Shown: positions 1 to 7,523 of the stretch, piece by piece
How the letters are laid out: each line of letters begins with the position of its first letter
Position numbering within the stretch: the stretch's first letter is position 1
DNA from: Exiguobacterium oxidotolerans JCM 12280
GTDB lineage: Bacteria; Bacillota; Bacilli; Exiguobacteriales; Exiguobacteriaceae
Direction: 5' to 3'
NCBI RefSeq assembly: GCF_000702625.1
Contig: NZ_JNIS01000001.1
Location: forward strand, 124,001-188,000
Length of the DNA: 64,000 nucleotides
Translations under genes and position numbers: made by a program
The notes under the pieces: generated by a model
The model's database searches: none
What the model saw: the letters and a program-made list of their open reading frames with translations, nothing else
What the model was told of the DNA's origin: nothing

Positions 1-535
1 CCGCACAAATTTGGACAATCAAGTCCCCGCCGGACCATTTCTCATCGAGCTGGTCCAAGTCAAATGTCGGTAAATCTCGTAAGAGTGCCGGGCGTTTATG
101 GCCGATGCCGAAACGATCCCCTTCAAATAAACTAACTCCGCAACCGAACGTGAACGTCAAGTGACTTGCAGATAACCCCTCTGCTTCACCGGTGTCGTCC
201 GGTGGGATGTAGGCACTATCTGTTTCGCCGAGCGATAGTCCTGCTGATAGGCGCGCGCAAGCCCGCGTCCAGCGCTTCAATAAATCAATCAGCTCGTCGC
301 GGCGATCCGTCTTGACGTCGAACGCAACGAGTTGGACGTGATTTTGGGCCGGCGTCATGATGCCCGCTTGATAGGTGCCGTAAAACGGGACTTGATCGGA
401 CGCCTTAGCCGTCAAGGCGCGCGGTAAGAAGCGTTCGACACCACTTGCATAGACAGCTGCACCGAGACCGGTCAGACCGGCGACTTTTAAGACATCACGT
501 CGCGTCATGCTAGCCTCTAATGTGGGTCGTGTCAT
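1..535 (-). CDS. efeB: Deferrochelatase/peroxidase EfeB (Dyp-type), partial
   Basis: This is the N-terminal ~178 residues of a Dyp-type haem peroxidase; the gene continues past the left edge. The protein begins with a twin-arginine signal (TRRDVLK followed by a glycine/alanine-rich hydrophobic stretch), as expected for an EfeB exported by Tat. The mature part shows family landmarks: 'AGIMTPAQNHVQLVAFDV', 'LTFTFGCGVSLF' and 'WSGGDLIVQICA'. In characterised EfeUOB systems EfeB oxidises ferrous iron or extracts it from haem for the EfeU permease. It starts 2 bases after the efeO stop, so the two are one operon under the Fur box at 1420. ATG at 535 or ATG at 508 are both possible; the second places the RR motif at the very N terminus. 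EfeU is not between the two genes and would have to lie beyond the edge or elsewhere. Confidence 0.9.
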   Translation of the reverse strand, partial: MTRPTLEASMTRRDVLKVAGLTGLGAAVYASGVERFLPRALTAKASDQVPFYGTYQAGIMTPAQNHVQLVAFDVKTDRRDELIDLLKRWTRACARLSAGLSLGETDSAYIPPDDTGEAEGLSASHLTFTFGCGVSLFEGDRFGIGHKRPALLRDLPTFDLDQLDEKWSGGDLIVQICA

Positions 536-537
536 GA

Positions 538-1371
538 TCATCCCTCCAGTACGATGCCCATCTTCGACAGCGGTTCTGCCAGTTCGTTAATGGCTTGACT
601 CAACTGTTTAACGTCGGTTTTTGATAAGTCCGTGTAGAGGACGTACCCCTTTTCCGTTTTCTTCGCCTCTAATAAGGCGTTGACGTCCTCAAAGCGTGCC
701 GCGATCTCTTTTGACAACGCGTCGTCTTGCTTCATCAGGCTCGGGTTCAATAACTGATAAATTTTTTCCGCCCCCTGGACGTTCGCTGCAAAATCATACA
801 GGTCGGTATGTGAATAGCGGTCTTCTTCGCCTGTCACTTTCGAAGTCGAGACTTCATTCAATAAATCCGTCGCCCCCGTCACGAGAAGCTCCGGTGTCAC
901 GTCGACTGTTTCGACTTTTGCACGCAAGAGGTGGACGTCCTGCATCAGTTGCTCCGCGTATTTCTCATACCCTTTCGTCGTCCCCTTTTCGAACAAGCCT
1001 TGTTCGATCCGGTGATAACCGCCCCACTCGGACTCCTTGACGTCACCTGCACGGGCATCGATTTTCGGATCGAGGTCACCGAAAACTTCCGCGATCGGTT
1101 CCGCCCGTTCATAGTGCATCCGCGCCGGTGCATAGAGGGCTTTCGCCTTTTCAAGGTCCCCTTCCTTGACGGCCGTTGTGAAGGCTTCTGTTTTATTCGT
1201 GAAGGCATCCAGTTCATTGATCGCATAATCGCGGTAATCGGCGACGACCTGATCGAATTGACCGTCCGCTGTTTTCGGTGTCGCTTTTGTCGTTGTTTCT
1301 TGTTCCCCGCAAGCGGCTAACAAGGTCGCGAGTGACAAGACGCTCGCCGTAAGGATTTTCTTATGTGACAT
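538..1371 (-). CDS. efeO: Iron uptake lipoprotein EfeO (imelysin/M75 family)
   Basis: A 277-residue lipoprotein with signal peptide and lipobox (LAAC, Cys21), so it should be anchored on the outer face of the membrane. The rest is an EfeO/imelysin-like helical domain with the conserved HxxE-type motif in 'GGYHRIEQGLF' (near residue 120), which in this family binds the metal. EfeO is thought to capture ferrous or ferric iron and pass it to the EfeU channel. It is the first gene after the Fur box and is followed at once by efeB. The usual extra N-terminal cupredoxin domain of Gram-negative EfeO is absent, which is normal for the Bacillus-type protein. Confidence 0.9.
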   Translation of the reverse strand: MSHKKILTASVLSLATLLAACGEQETTTKATPKTADGQFDQVVADYRDYAINELDAFTNKTEAFTTAVKEGDLEKAKALYAPARMHYERAEPIAEVFGDLDPKIDARAGDVKESEWGGYHRIEQGLFEKGTTKGYEKYAEQLMQDVHLLRAKVETVDVTPELLVTGATDLLNEVSTSKVTGEEDRYSHTDLYDFAANVQGAEKIYQLLNPSLMKQDDALSKEIAARFEDVNALLEAKKTEKGYVLYTDLSKTDVKQLSQAINELAEPLSKMGIVLEG

Positions 1372-1419
1372 GATTCATTTCCCCCAAATCGTTAAGTAAG
1401 TTCAGTTGTTAGTATAGAC

Positions 1420-1438
1420 GATAATGATAATCGTTATC
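1420..1438. promoter_or_regulatory. Fur box upstream of efeO
   Basis: A 19-bp site, GATAATGATAATCGTTATC, matches the classical Fur consensus (GATAATGATAATCATTATC) at 18 of 19 positions. It lies about 50 bases upstream of the efeO start, in the right place to block transcription when iron is plentiful. Iron repression of efeO-efeB is inferred from this site. Confidence 0.9.
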
Positions 1439-1463
1439 AATATAAATTTAGAGGTAACATGAA

Positions 1464-1497
1464 AAACCCGTCCTGGCGAGCGTCATCAGGACGGGTG
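1464..1497 (-). terminator. Rho-independent terminator of the DUF2339 gene
   Basis: A 9-bp GC-rich stem (CCCGTCCTG / CAGGACGGG) is followed on the minus strand by TTTTT. It lies just after the stop of the DUF2339 gene and before the efeO promoter. Confidence 0.85.
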
Positions 1498-1506
1498 TTT
1501 GCGCAT

Positions 1507-3189
1507 TCAGTTGTTTTTTCGCTTTTTAAAATACGTCCGTGAAATGATGAACGCCACGATCGCAAACCCGATAAAGACAAACGCTTTTTGGACGAGCGTC
1601 AAGAACGATAAATCAAACAATAACAGCTTAATCGCACTGACGCTAAGTAGCAACAGACCGGATAATCGCCAGACGGACAGGTTACGGATCCGACCAATCG
1701 TGACGAGAAGCAAGGCAAGTAAAATGTAAGCAATCGATAAGGTCGTACTGCGATTCGTTTCGTTGAGTCCGTCATAAAACGGCAGTTCCATGACGAGTAA
1801 CGTATACGTCGTCAGGACGCCGACGGCTGCGGCAACTAGACTAATCTGGAACGTCCCGTCCTCGACCATCGCGTGGTGTTGTTGCACGAGTAAATAAATT
1901 AAACCACTCGTCGCAAGTACTAAGGCGACGACCGAAAGACGAAACGAGTCATTCATTGCCGCGTACATACCCGTCTGCGTAATCTGGTCGAAGATGAAGT
2001 AGACATACAAAGCGAGAGCGATCATCCGCTGGTACGGCATGTGCTGGCGTTTGACGAACCAAAGGCCGATCAGGATGCAGGCGAACAACAGGGCTTCGAA
2101 CTGCTCGCTCAGTCGGAGTATGTCATAGGGGATTTGCGTGATCGCGTAGAACACCGTCGCGTGACCGACTGCATTGTGCCACGCATCTTTCGAGTAGTTG
2201 GCGATGCTATAGGCAAGCCCTGCCAGCACGAGGGCAATCAGTGTCCCCCACTGCCAATCGATGACGGCTAGACTCGCAATCGCAATAAGACCGGCCCCGT
2301 AACTCGGGTAGTTCCACTTCATCCGGAGACGTTGCCCAGTGAGAGCGGTCCCGATGTAGCTGACGAGCGACGCAGCAAGCAGTGAGATTTCGTCAGACAT
2401 GGATGGTGGTGAAAAGCCGACCATGCTCATCGCTGTAACGAGAGCGATCGTCAGGAATCCCCAGCTGACGACGAAACCGAGAATCGTTTTTAAGCGAATC
2501 GCGGCATAGAATAAGGCGGCGAACAATATCACTTCATACAGTAAAAACAACGAAACGTTCGCTTCGTCCGCCAGTTGTAGAAACGGGAGTAAAAATCCGG
2601 TGATCGAGACGAGAATCAGAAGGACACGTGACGCCATCCATAACATTAATCCGAACGTAATGAATAAAATGACGAGTTCGAGCGAGAAGGCAAGACCCGG
2701 CGAATAGAATTGATACAACGCCATGCCGGCGTACAAGGCGGCTAACGAAACGATCGTCCCCGTCGCGACCAGTCCGACGCCGAGTTCCCGTCGCTTTTTC
2801 TCATACTGATACTCGCCTACTCCGATTAAGAGCAATCCGATGAGCACTCCACTGCCGACTCGGACCGCTGGATTGACCCAGCCGGAGATCGAGGCGTAAG
2901 AAAATAAGAAAATTGCCCCAATCGCGGCAAAAATTGCGGCGATGCGCGGTAACCAGATGGTCGCAATCATGTGTTCCCACTCATCACGCGTCCGGCTTTG
3001 TTTGATTTTTGGTGAAAACGTGTCGTCTTTTTTGACGAAGACGGGTCGTTTTTTCGGTGTCACGACCGTACTTTGCTCCGGAGTCGACTTAGGATGCGGA
3101 ACCGGATGCGGCTGTTCGAGTTGCGCGACACGTAACTTCAACGCCTCGAGTTCCTGTTCTAGTTGGGTGATTCGTTGTTCTTCCATCAT
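1507..3189 (-). CDS. DUF2339-family multi-pass membrane protein
   Basis: A 560-residue protein with a short N-terminal coiled coil (residues 1-30, 'ITQLEQELEALKLRVAQLEQ'), a Pro/Lys-rich linker, and then about 16-18 hydrophobic segments to the C terminus. The 'WL.RIAAIFAAIGAIFLFSYA' opening and the regular pattern of helices fit the DUF2339 predicted membrane protein family, whose role is unknown. It stands alone between its own terminator and a divergent-free upstream gap. The start is ATGATG after AAAGGGTGG; the second ATG has the better spacing. The last residues are strongly basic (KKRKNN), suggesting a cytoplasmic C terminus. Confidence 0.75.
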   Translation of the reverse strand: MMEEQRITQLEQELEALKLRVAQLEQPHPVPHPKSTPEQSTVVTPKKRPVFVKKDDTFSPKIKQSRTRDEWEHMIATIWLPRIAAIFAAIGAIFLFSYASISGWVNPAVRVGSGVLIGLLLIGVGEYQYEKKRRELGVGLVATGTIVSLAALYAGMALYQFYSPGLAFSLELVILFITFGLMLWMASRVLLILVSITGFLLPFLQLADEANVSLFLLYEVILFAALFYAAIRLKTILGFVVSWGFLTIALVTAMSMVGFSPPSMSDEISLLAASLVSYIGTALTGQRLRMKWNYPSYGAGLIAIASLAVIDWQWGTLIALVLAGLAYSIANYSKDAWHNAVGHATVFYAITQIPYDILRLSEQFEALLFACILIGLWFVKRQHMPYQRMIALALYVYFIFDQITQTGMYAAMNDSFRLSVVALVLATSGLIYLLVQQHHAMVEDGTFQISLVAAAVGVLTTYTLLVMELPFYDGLNETNRSTTLSIAYILLALLLVTIGRIRNLSVWRLSGLLLLSVSAIKLLLFDLSFLTLVQKAFVFIGFAIVAFIISRTYFKKRKNN

Positions 3190-3239
3190 TCCACCCTTTC
3201 TTTATTTTAGATGGTACTAGTGTACCTGTTTCTTCTGCG

Positions 3240-3269
3240 TTTTCCTTATTTTTTCAAAAATAAGGAAAA
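3240..3269. terminator. Perfect AT-rich inverted repeat, possible bidirectional terminator
   Basis: A 14-bp arm, TTTTCCTTATTTTT, is repeated in inverse orientation after a 2-base loop. It sits just beyond the stronger terminator of the SH3/C39 gene and upstream of the DUF2339 start. Low GC makes it a weak terminator; it could be a backup. Confidence 0.45.
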
Positions 3270-3285
3270 GTCAGGTGACGATTCA

Positions 3286-3332
3286 ACGAAAAAAACGACT
3301 TCCGCCCTTTTGAAAAAGGTGAAAGTCGTTTG
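3286..3332 (-). terminator. Terminator of the SH3/C39-like gene
   Basis: On the minus strand AACGACTTTC pairs with GGAAGTCGTT across a loop, followed by a run of T. It begins about 14 bases after the stop codon at 3346. Confidence 0.8.
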
Positions 3333-3345
3333 GTCAGGTGACCAG

Positions 3346-4431
3346 TTAACGAACGGATAACGCATATTGTCCAGTCGTGTTATAAACGGATGTGAACTGT
3401 GCGCGACTGACGGCGTATTTCCCACGATACGGGTCAGACACGTAGAACGAACTGCTTGAAACACCCGTCACGAGCATGACGTGATAGTTACGGTACCCGG
3501 TGAACGTTTTACCGTCCGGCTTGATCCAAGAGAAGTAGCCATATGGATTTTTGAAATCAACGGTCGCCCAGACGATGACGGGATTCCCGCTTCGGATTTC
3601 ACGTTCAATCTTACTGACACCTTGTTTCGAGATGTCGACGGCGCCACTCCGGTATTTTTTAGCGAGCGGGAGGATGCCTTTCGGGTAGATGCCCCAGTTT
3701 TTGTAGTAAGAGAGCGTCCCGGCCGGATCACCCGTAAACATTTTTTGCGGATCGGCCCAGTAGTATTTCCCATTTTTGTAGGTCGCATTGCTGATGCTTT
3801 TCGGTAGTTGTTTATAGAGCGACGCAGCCGAAACAGACTTTTTCTTGTAGGCGAGCGCCATCTTCAGCGAGACGAACTCGCAACCTGACGGATAACCTAA
3901 CGTGTATTGATTGTAGTACGGGACATTTAATTTTTTAGTCGTACTGCTCGTTGGCTTCGTTTTCGTTAAGTACTGTGTCGAGACATAACGGTAGCTCCCG
4001 CTATACAAAATACGTGTAAAACTCCCTGACGTGCCATACGTTGCGACTTTGACCCCTTTACCGAGCTGGGTGACGGATTTGTATTTTGTGCTCGGACCCG
4101 TTCTGACGTTTAACGTCCCGACCGTCGTATACTTCGTGCCAGTCGATGTGTACTTCGAGGACGTCGTCGATGTCTTCACATAATCTTTGTGTATGTACCC
4201 TGTGCGTGATTTATAGGTGATTTTGTACCAACTTCCCGATGTTCCTTTTGACGTATAGACGTTTCCTTTGACGACATTCCCGAGAATCTTGCTTGAGGTC
4301 GTCGGCTTTTCACGGACACGTAAGACTGCGGTCGTGATGGTCAGCTTCGTTGCGGCATGTGCGACGAGCGACGGACTGAATACGCCAAACAGAACACCAG
4401 CGACGATGACACTTGAGAAAAACTTCTTCAT
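3346..4431 (-). CDS. Secreted protein: two SH3b domains plus C39-like papain-fold domain
   Basis: A 361-residue secreted protein. Residues 1-26 are a signal peptide ending in AHAA. Two bacterial SH3 (SH3b) domains follow (about 28-87 and 100-165, 'LRVREKPTTSSKILG' and 'LNVRTGPSTKYKSV'), expected to bind cell-wall peptide. The C-terminal part (about 168-361) is a C39_2-type peptidase-like domain with the catalytic set visible: Cys in 'YPSGCEFVSLKMAL', His in 'NYHVMLVTG' and Asp in 'VSDPY'. A wall-associated cysteine peptidase or transferase is therefore likely; the substrate is unknown. Monocistronic, with its own terminator. Confidence 0.8.
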   Translation of the reverse strand: MKKFFSSVIVAGVLFGVFSPSLVAHAATKLTITTAVLRVREKPTTSSKILGNVVKGNVYTSKGTSGSWYKITYKSRTGYIHKDYVKTSTTSSKYTSTGTKYTTVGTLNVRTGPSTKYKSVTQLGKGVKVATYGTSGSFTRILYSGSYRYVSTQYLTKTKPTSSTTKKLNVPYYNQYTLGYPSGCEFVSLKMALAYKKKSVSAASLYKQLPKSISNATYKNGKYYWADPQKMFTGDPAGTLSYYKNWGIYPKGILPLAKKYRSGAVDISKQGVSKIEREIRSGNPVIVWATVDFKNPYGYFSWIKPDGKTFTGYRNYHVMLVTGVSSSSFYVSDPYRGKYAVSRAQFTSVYNTTGQYALSVR

Positions 4432-4552
4432 GATAGACCCCCTTAACAGAATGACAATACGATGGTATACACCATTTTTCCCAAGTTATTGAAATAATAA
4501 TCATGATTTCAAAAGAAATTTTAAAAAAATAGCAATATCTTCATTTTTTGTA

Positions 4553-4592
4553 ACAAAAAAATCCTCCTGTTGTATCCACACAACAAGAAGAT
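4553..4592 (-). terminator. Terminator of the Gfo/Idh/MocA oxidoreductase gene
   Basis: On the minus strand ATCTTCTTGTTGT pairs with ACAACAGGAGGAT across a 6-base loop and is followed by seven T. It lies about 30 bases after the stop at 4619. Confidence 0.85.
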
Positions 4593-4618
4593 TTAATTAT
4601 ATTGTAATCAAACAAAAT

Positions 4619-5668
4619 TCATTTTTTAATATTGACGATAAACGGTGACGGTTGAGCGAACGCCTGCTCGAGTAGATGGGCGACGAACGTCGTCTCTTCT
4701 TCCGTCACAGGAAGAGGGGCGTCTTCAACGATACTCTGGTAAAATGCCCGATATAATTTACCGTAGTCACCAATCGGACTCGGAATCCGGACATTTCGAA
4801 GATGATTGTGGTTGTCATGATAGAGTAACCGACCGAAATCATCTTCCGAATCTTCCCCGAATCCTTCTTCCCCTGGGAAGTAGTCTGCTTTTAAGTCAAG
4901 TTCTTGCCGATCGACATGCTGTTTGATGAACGTCCCGTTCGTCCCATGGATCATCCAGCGCGGAGCGGGTGCCAGTGCGACATGACTCGTTCGGACACTC
5001 GCCTTGAAATCGTCATAATAAAAATCAAGCGCAAACGTATCGTCCGGAATCGCAGTACCCCGGACGGTTCGGATGTCATAAGCGACTTGGTTCGGTCTTC
5101 CAAACAAGGCAATGATTTGATCAATCGTATGGACGCCAAGACTATAGAGCGCACCATTTTCATTCGCCGTATTCGCCGGCTTCGCATCCGGACGATACAA
5201 GTCGAAATGCGAGACGACTTCGACGATGCGACCGAGCTTTCCGGACGCAATGACTTGGGCGACAGCTTGAAAGTCGCTATCGAAACGCCGATTTTGATAG
5301 GCGAGTAGCTTGACGCCCTGCTTACGTGCTTCCTCAAACAGTTGCACCGCTTCTTGTTCTGTCACGGTAAAAGGTTTTTCGACGAGGACGTGCTTCTGCT
5401 GTTGCAACGCCTTCAAGGCATAGGCAAAATGCGTCGCAGGCGGTGTGTTGATGACGACGACTTGAAGCTTCTCGTCCGACAACATCTTGTCGAGGTCCGT
5501 CGTGAATTGGACTACGGGAAGCTTGCCCGTATATTTTTCCTCTAACTCCGGTTTTGCCGTCCGATTATAAATCCACGTCACCTCGAAATGGGGATCAATC
5601 ATGACGTAAGGCAGATGGTAACGGGTCGTGCTTTTACCGAAGCCGATGAAGCCAATCTGAAGTCGCAT
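4619..5668 (-). CDS. Gfo/Idh/MocA-family oxidoreductase, YhhX-like
   Basis: A 349-residue NAD(P)-dependent oxidoreductase. It opens with 'IGFIGFGKSTTRYHLPYV', a modified dinucleotide-binding loop, and carries the family signature 'VLVEKPFT' (near residue 97) that holds the nicotinamide-site Lys. 'YQNRRFDSDF' and 'LYSLGVHTIDQIIALFGRP' match my memory of the E. coli YhhX type. The natural substrate, probably a sugar or polyol, is not known. Monocistronic; ribosome binding site GAGGAGTGA upstream of ATG. Confidence 0.85.
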   Translation of the reverse strand: MRLQIGFIGFGKSTTRYHLPYVMIDPHFEVTWIYNRTAKPELEEKYTGKLPVVQFTTDLDKMLSDEKLQVVVINTPPATHFAYALKALQQQKHVLVEKPFTVTEQEAVQLFEEARKQGVKLLAYQNRRFDSDFQAVAQVIASGKLGRIVEVVSHFDLYRPDAKPANTANENGALYSLGVHTIDQIIALFGRPNQVAYDIRTVRGTAIPDDTFALDFYYDDFKASVRTSHVALAPAPRWMIHGTNGTFIKQHVDRQELDLKADYFPGEEGFGEDSEDDFGRLLYHDNHNHLRNVRIPSPIGDYGKLYRAFYQSIVEDAPLPVTEEETTFVAHLLEQAFAQPSPFIVNIKK

Positions 5669-5741
5669 CCTATCACTCCTCGCAATTACTTTTCTTTTAC
5701 CTTAACAAAGCGGCTACGACTTGTCTTGAACAAATGACCGA

Positions 5742-6227
5742 TTATGCCGTCGCTTCGATTCGTTCGTACTCATATGTCGAAAATCCGTCATATGTTCCTT
5801 GGTACGTAAAACCGACCGACGTATAATAGTCGTTTAAAAATGCATTTGACGCCACGCAGTCGAGACGAAGTGTTTCCCCTTCGTAATCCGTCAACTCGAT
5901 TACATAATCAAGAAGTTGTTTTCCAACGCGGCGTCCTTTCGCCAAATCACTGACGACGATCCGGTGGATATAAAGACCTTCTGTATCTGCCCATAACGAG
6001 CGATCCCATTCCATCGAAGGAAGCAGGGCAACGGAACCGAGCAACTGGTCGTTTTCTTCAAAAACAAACAGTCTTCCGGCATCAAGATCCTCTTGGACGA
6101 GTGTTTCGATGTCTTGTTCAAGGTAGGCAGACCACTGTGTGCTGCCCGTCGCTTGGAGTGCGAGCGCCTTGTGCTCGAGTAGTGTTGCGATGTTTCGAAC
6201 GTCTTGTGATGTAGCTAGTCGTATCAT
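5742..6227 (-). CDS. GNAT-family N-acetyltransferase
   Basis: A 161-residue single-domain acetyltransferase. The fold can be followed from 'MIRLATSQDVRNIATLLEHK' (strand 1/helix 1) through 'IHRIVVSDLAKGRRVGKQLL' (the R/Q-x-x-G-x-G/A acetyl-CoA loop, here modified to GRRVGK) to 'LRLDCVASNAFLNDYYTSVGFTYQG', the typical C-terminal motif. Transfer of acetyl from acetyl-CoA to an amine is the family reaction; the acceptor cannot be told. AGGAGGT lies before the ATG. Confidence 0.85.
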   Translation of the reverse strand: MIRLATSQDVRNIATLLEHKALALQATGSTQWSAYLEQDIETLVQEDLDAGRLFVFEENDQLLGSVALLPSMEWDRSLWADTEGLYIHRIVVSDLAKGRRVGKQLLDYVIELTDYEGETLRLDCVASNAFLNDYYTSVGFTYQGTYDGFSTYEYERIEATA

Positions 6228-6379
6228 GTTGTACCTCCTGTAAGCAAAAATTCTTCTTTATCCTAACGAAAACTGCACCAGAAGAAAACCGTTTTGCTCG
6301 CATCGCTTAAAAAAAATCATAAAAACGCATCATTTTGTGATTTTTTTCATATTCTACAATTTTATTTTTAAATATCGTA

Positions 6380-6457
6380 TTCTAAAAACGTGATCAGACC
6401 CCCAGTCTTCACAACGTGGATCTACCGGCTTCCCACGAGCCGGTAGGCCTTTTTTTT
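6380..6457 (+). ncRNA. Possible small RNA ending in a strong terminator
   Basis: No plus-strand gene precedes the strong plus-strand terminator at 6422-6457: both neighbours (5742-6227 and 6462-7334) are on the minus strand. An AT-rich stretch with -10-like words (TACAAT near 6354, TATTCT near 6379) lies upstream, so a short independent RNA of about 60-80 bases is possible. I found no matching family. A readthrough terminator for antisense transcription is the alternative. Confidence 0.3.
6422..6457 (+). terminator. Strong plus-strand terminator without an upstream gene
   Basis: CTACCGGCT pairs perfectly with AGCCGGTAG across a 7-base loop, followed by GCC and eight T. On the minus strand there is no T run after the hairpin, so it acts on plus-strand transcripts only. 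Confidence 0.8.
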
Positions 6458-6461
6458 GTCT

Positions 6462-7334
6462 TCAGTCGAGTCCGACCCATTTTTTCGATAGACGGCGCGC
6501 ATCTTCACGGTAGCGCGTATCCTCGACGACCGGGTTACTGAGACGTGGTGCGGAATCGGCATAATAGCCGCCATTGTCGAGCCGGTCATTCGTCGTCGCG
6601 AGGTACAGTGCGGTTTTCGCCCCGTACTCCGGCGTATACAGTTTCCCGGTCCAGTAACCGATTTGAGCGATCGGCTTTAAGAGCACTTTCATCGCTTTGC
6701 CGTACTTGCCACGGTAAAACAAGTCGGTATTGACGATGCCCGGATGGACGCTGACGAATGTCACATCGTCCCCATACTTGTCCGCGAGTTCACGCATGTG
6801 GACCATCTGTAACAATTTCGATTCGCGGTACGACCGCATCGGGTTGTATTGTTCTTTTTTAACATGGGCAATCGATTCCAGTTCGATATCTGTTCGGACG
6901 AGTCCGCCTTCCCCGGCGAGCGATGAAATCGAGATGACCCGAGGATCGTTTCCGTGTTGAAGGAGCGGCAGCAAGCGTTCAATTAAATAGAAGTGACTCA
7001 GGTAGTTGACTTGGAACTGGGACTCGAAGCCGTCTTTCGTCAAATGATACGGCGGGACCATGACCCCGGCATTTAAAATCAGGCGATCGATGCGACCGAT
7101 CTGATCAAACAAGTGGTCTGCAAACCGGCGGACGGATTCCAGTTGGTCAAGTTGAACGATTTCGATTTCAAGATTCGTATGCGAAACCCCATGTTCACGT
7201 AACATTTGGACGAGCAGTGTTGCTTTCTTCTCTGAGCGGACCGTCGCGATGACGCGGTCCCCCCGTTCAAGCAACGCTTGGATTGTCACCATTCCCATCC
7301 CTGAGTTTGCGCCTGTCACGATACATATGTTCAT
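6462..7334 (-). CDS. Short-chain dehydrogenase/reductase
   Basis: A 290-residue SDR-family oxidoreductase. The Rossmann motif TGxxxGxG is seen as 'TGANSGMG', the NNAG-type motif as 'LNAGV', the catalytic Ser in 'VISISSLAG', and the Tyr-Lys pair in 'YRESKLLQ'. It is of the retinol dehydrogenase/WW-oxidoreductase-like type (long C terminus with 'PGIVNTDLF'). The substrate is unknown. The start at 7334 (MNICIVTG) is preferred over the ATG two codons upstream because AGGAGG is then 9 rather than 3 bases away. Confidence 0.85.
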   Translation of the reverse strand: MNICIVTGANSGMGMVTIQALLERGDRVIATVRSEKKATLLVQMLREHGVSHTNLEIEIVQLDQLESVRRFADHLFDQIGRIDRLILNAGVMVPPYHLTKDGFESQFQVNYLSHFYLIERLLPLLQHGNDPRVISISSLAGEGGLVRTDIELESIAHVKKEQYNPMRSYRESKLLQMVHMRELADKYGDDVTFVSVHPGIVNTDLFYRGKYGKAMKVLLKPIAQIGYWTGKLYTPEYGAKTALYLATTNDRLDNGGYYADSAPRLSNPVVEDTRYREDARRLSKKWVGLD

Positions 7335-7523
7335 TTCCATTTTCCTCCTCTAGTTACTAGTTACGCTTTCTTCGTTTACATGCATATATGTTGAGTGTTT
7401 TCCTTTTTCCGTCGATTTATACACATCATTTCAAAAAAAGACTTCTCCGCCTGCAAAAGAGCTGAATAGCGTATACTAAACGTAACAGAAGAGAACCCTG
7501 CCCCGATTCGAGGAGGTATGCAC

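Noticed and set aside
6380-6457. Type I toxin-antitoxin (Fst-like) RNA pair
   Set aside because: No hydrophobic toxin peptide could be found on either strand near the hairpin.
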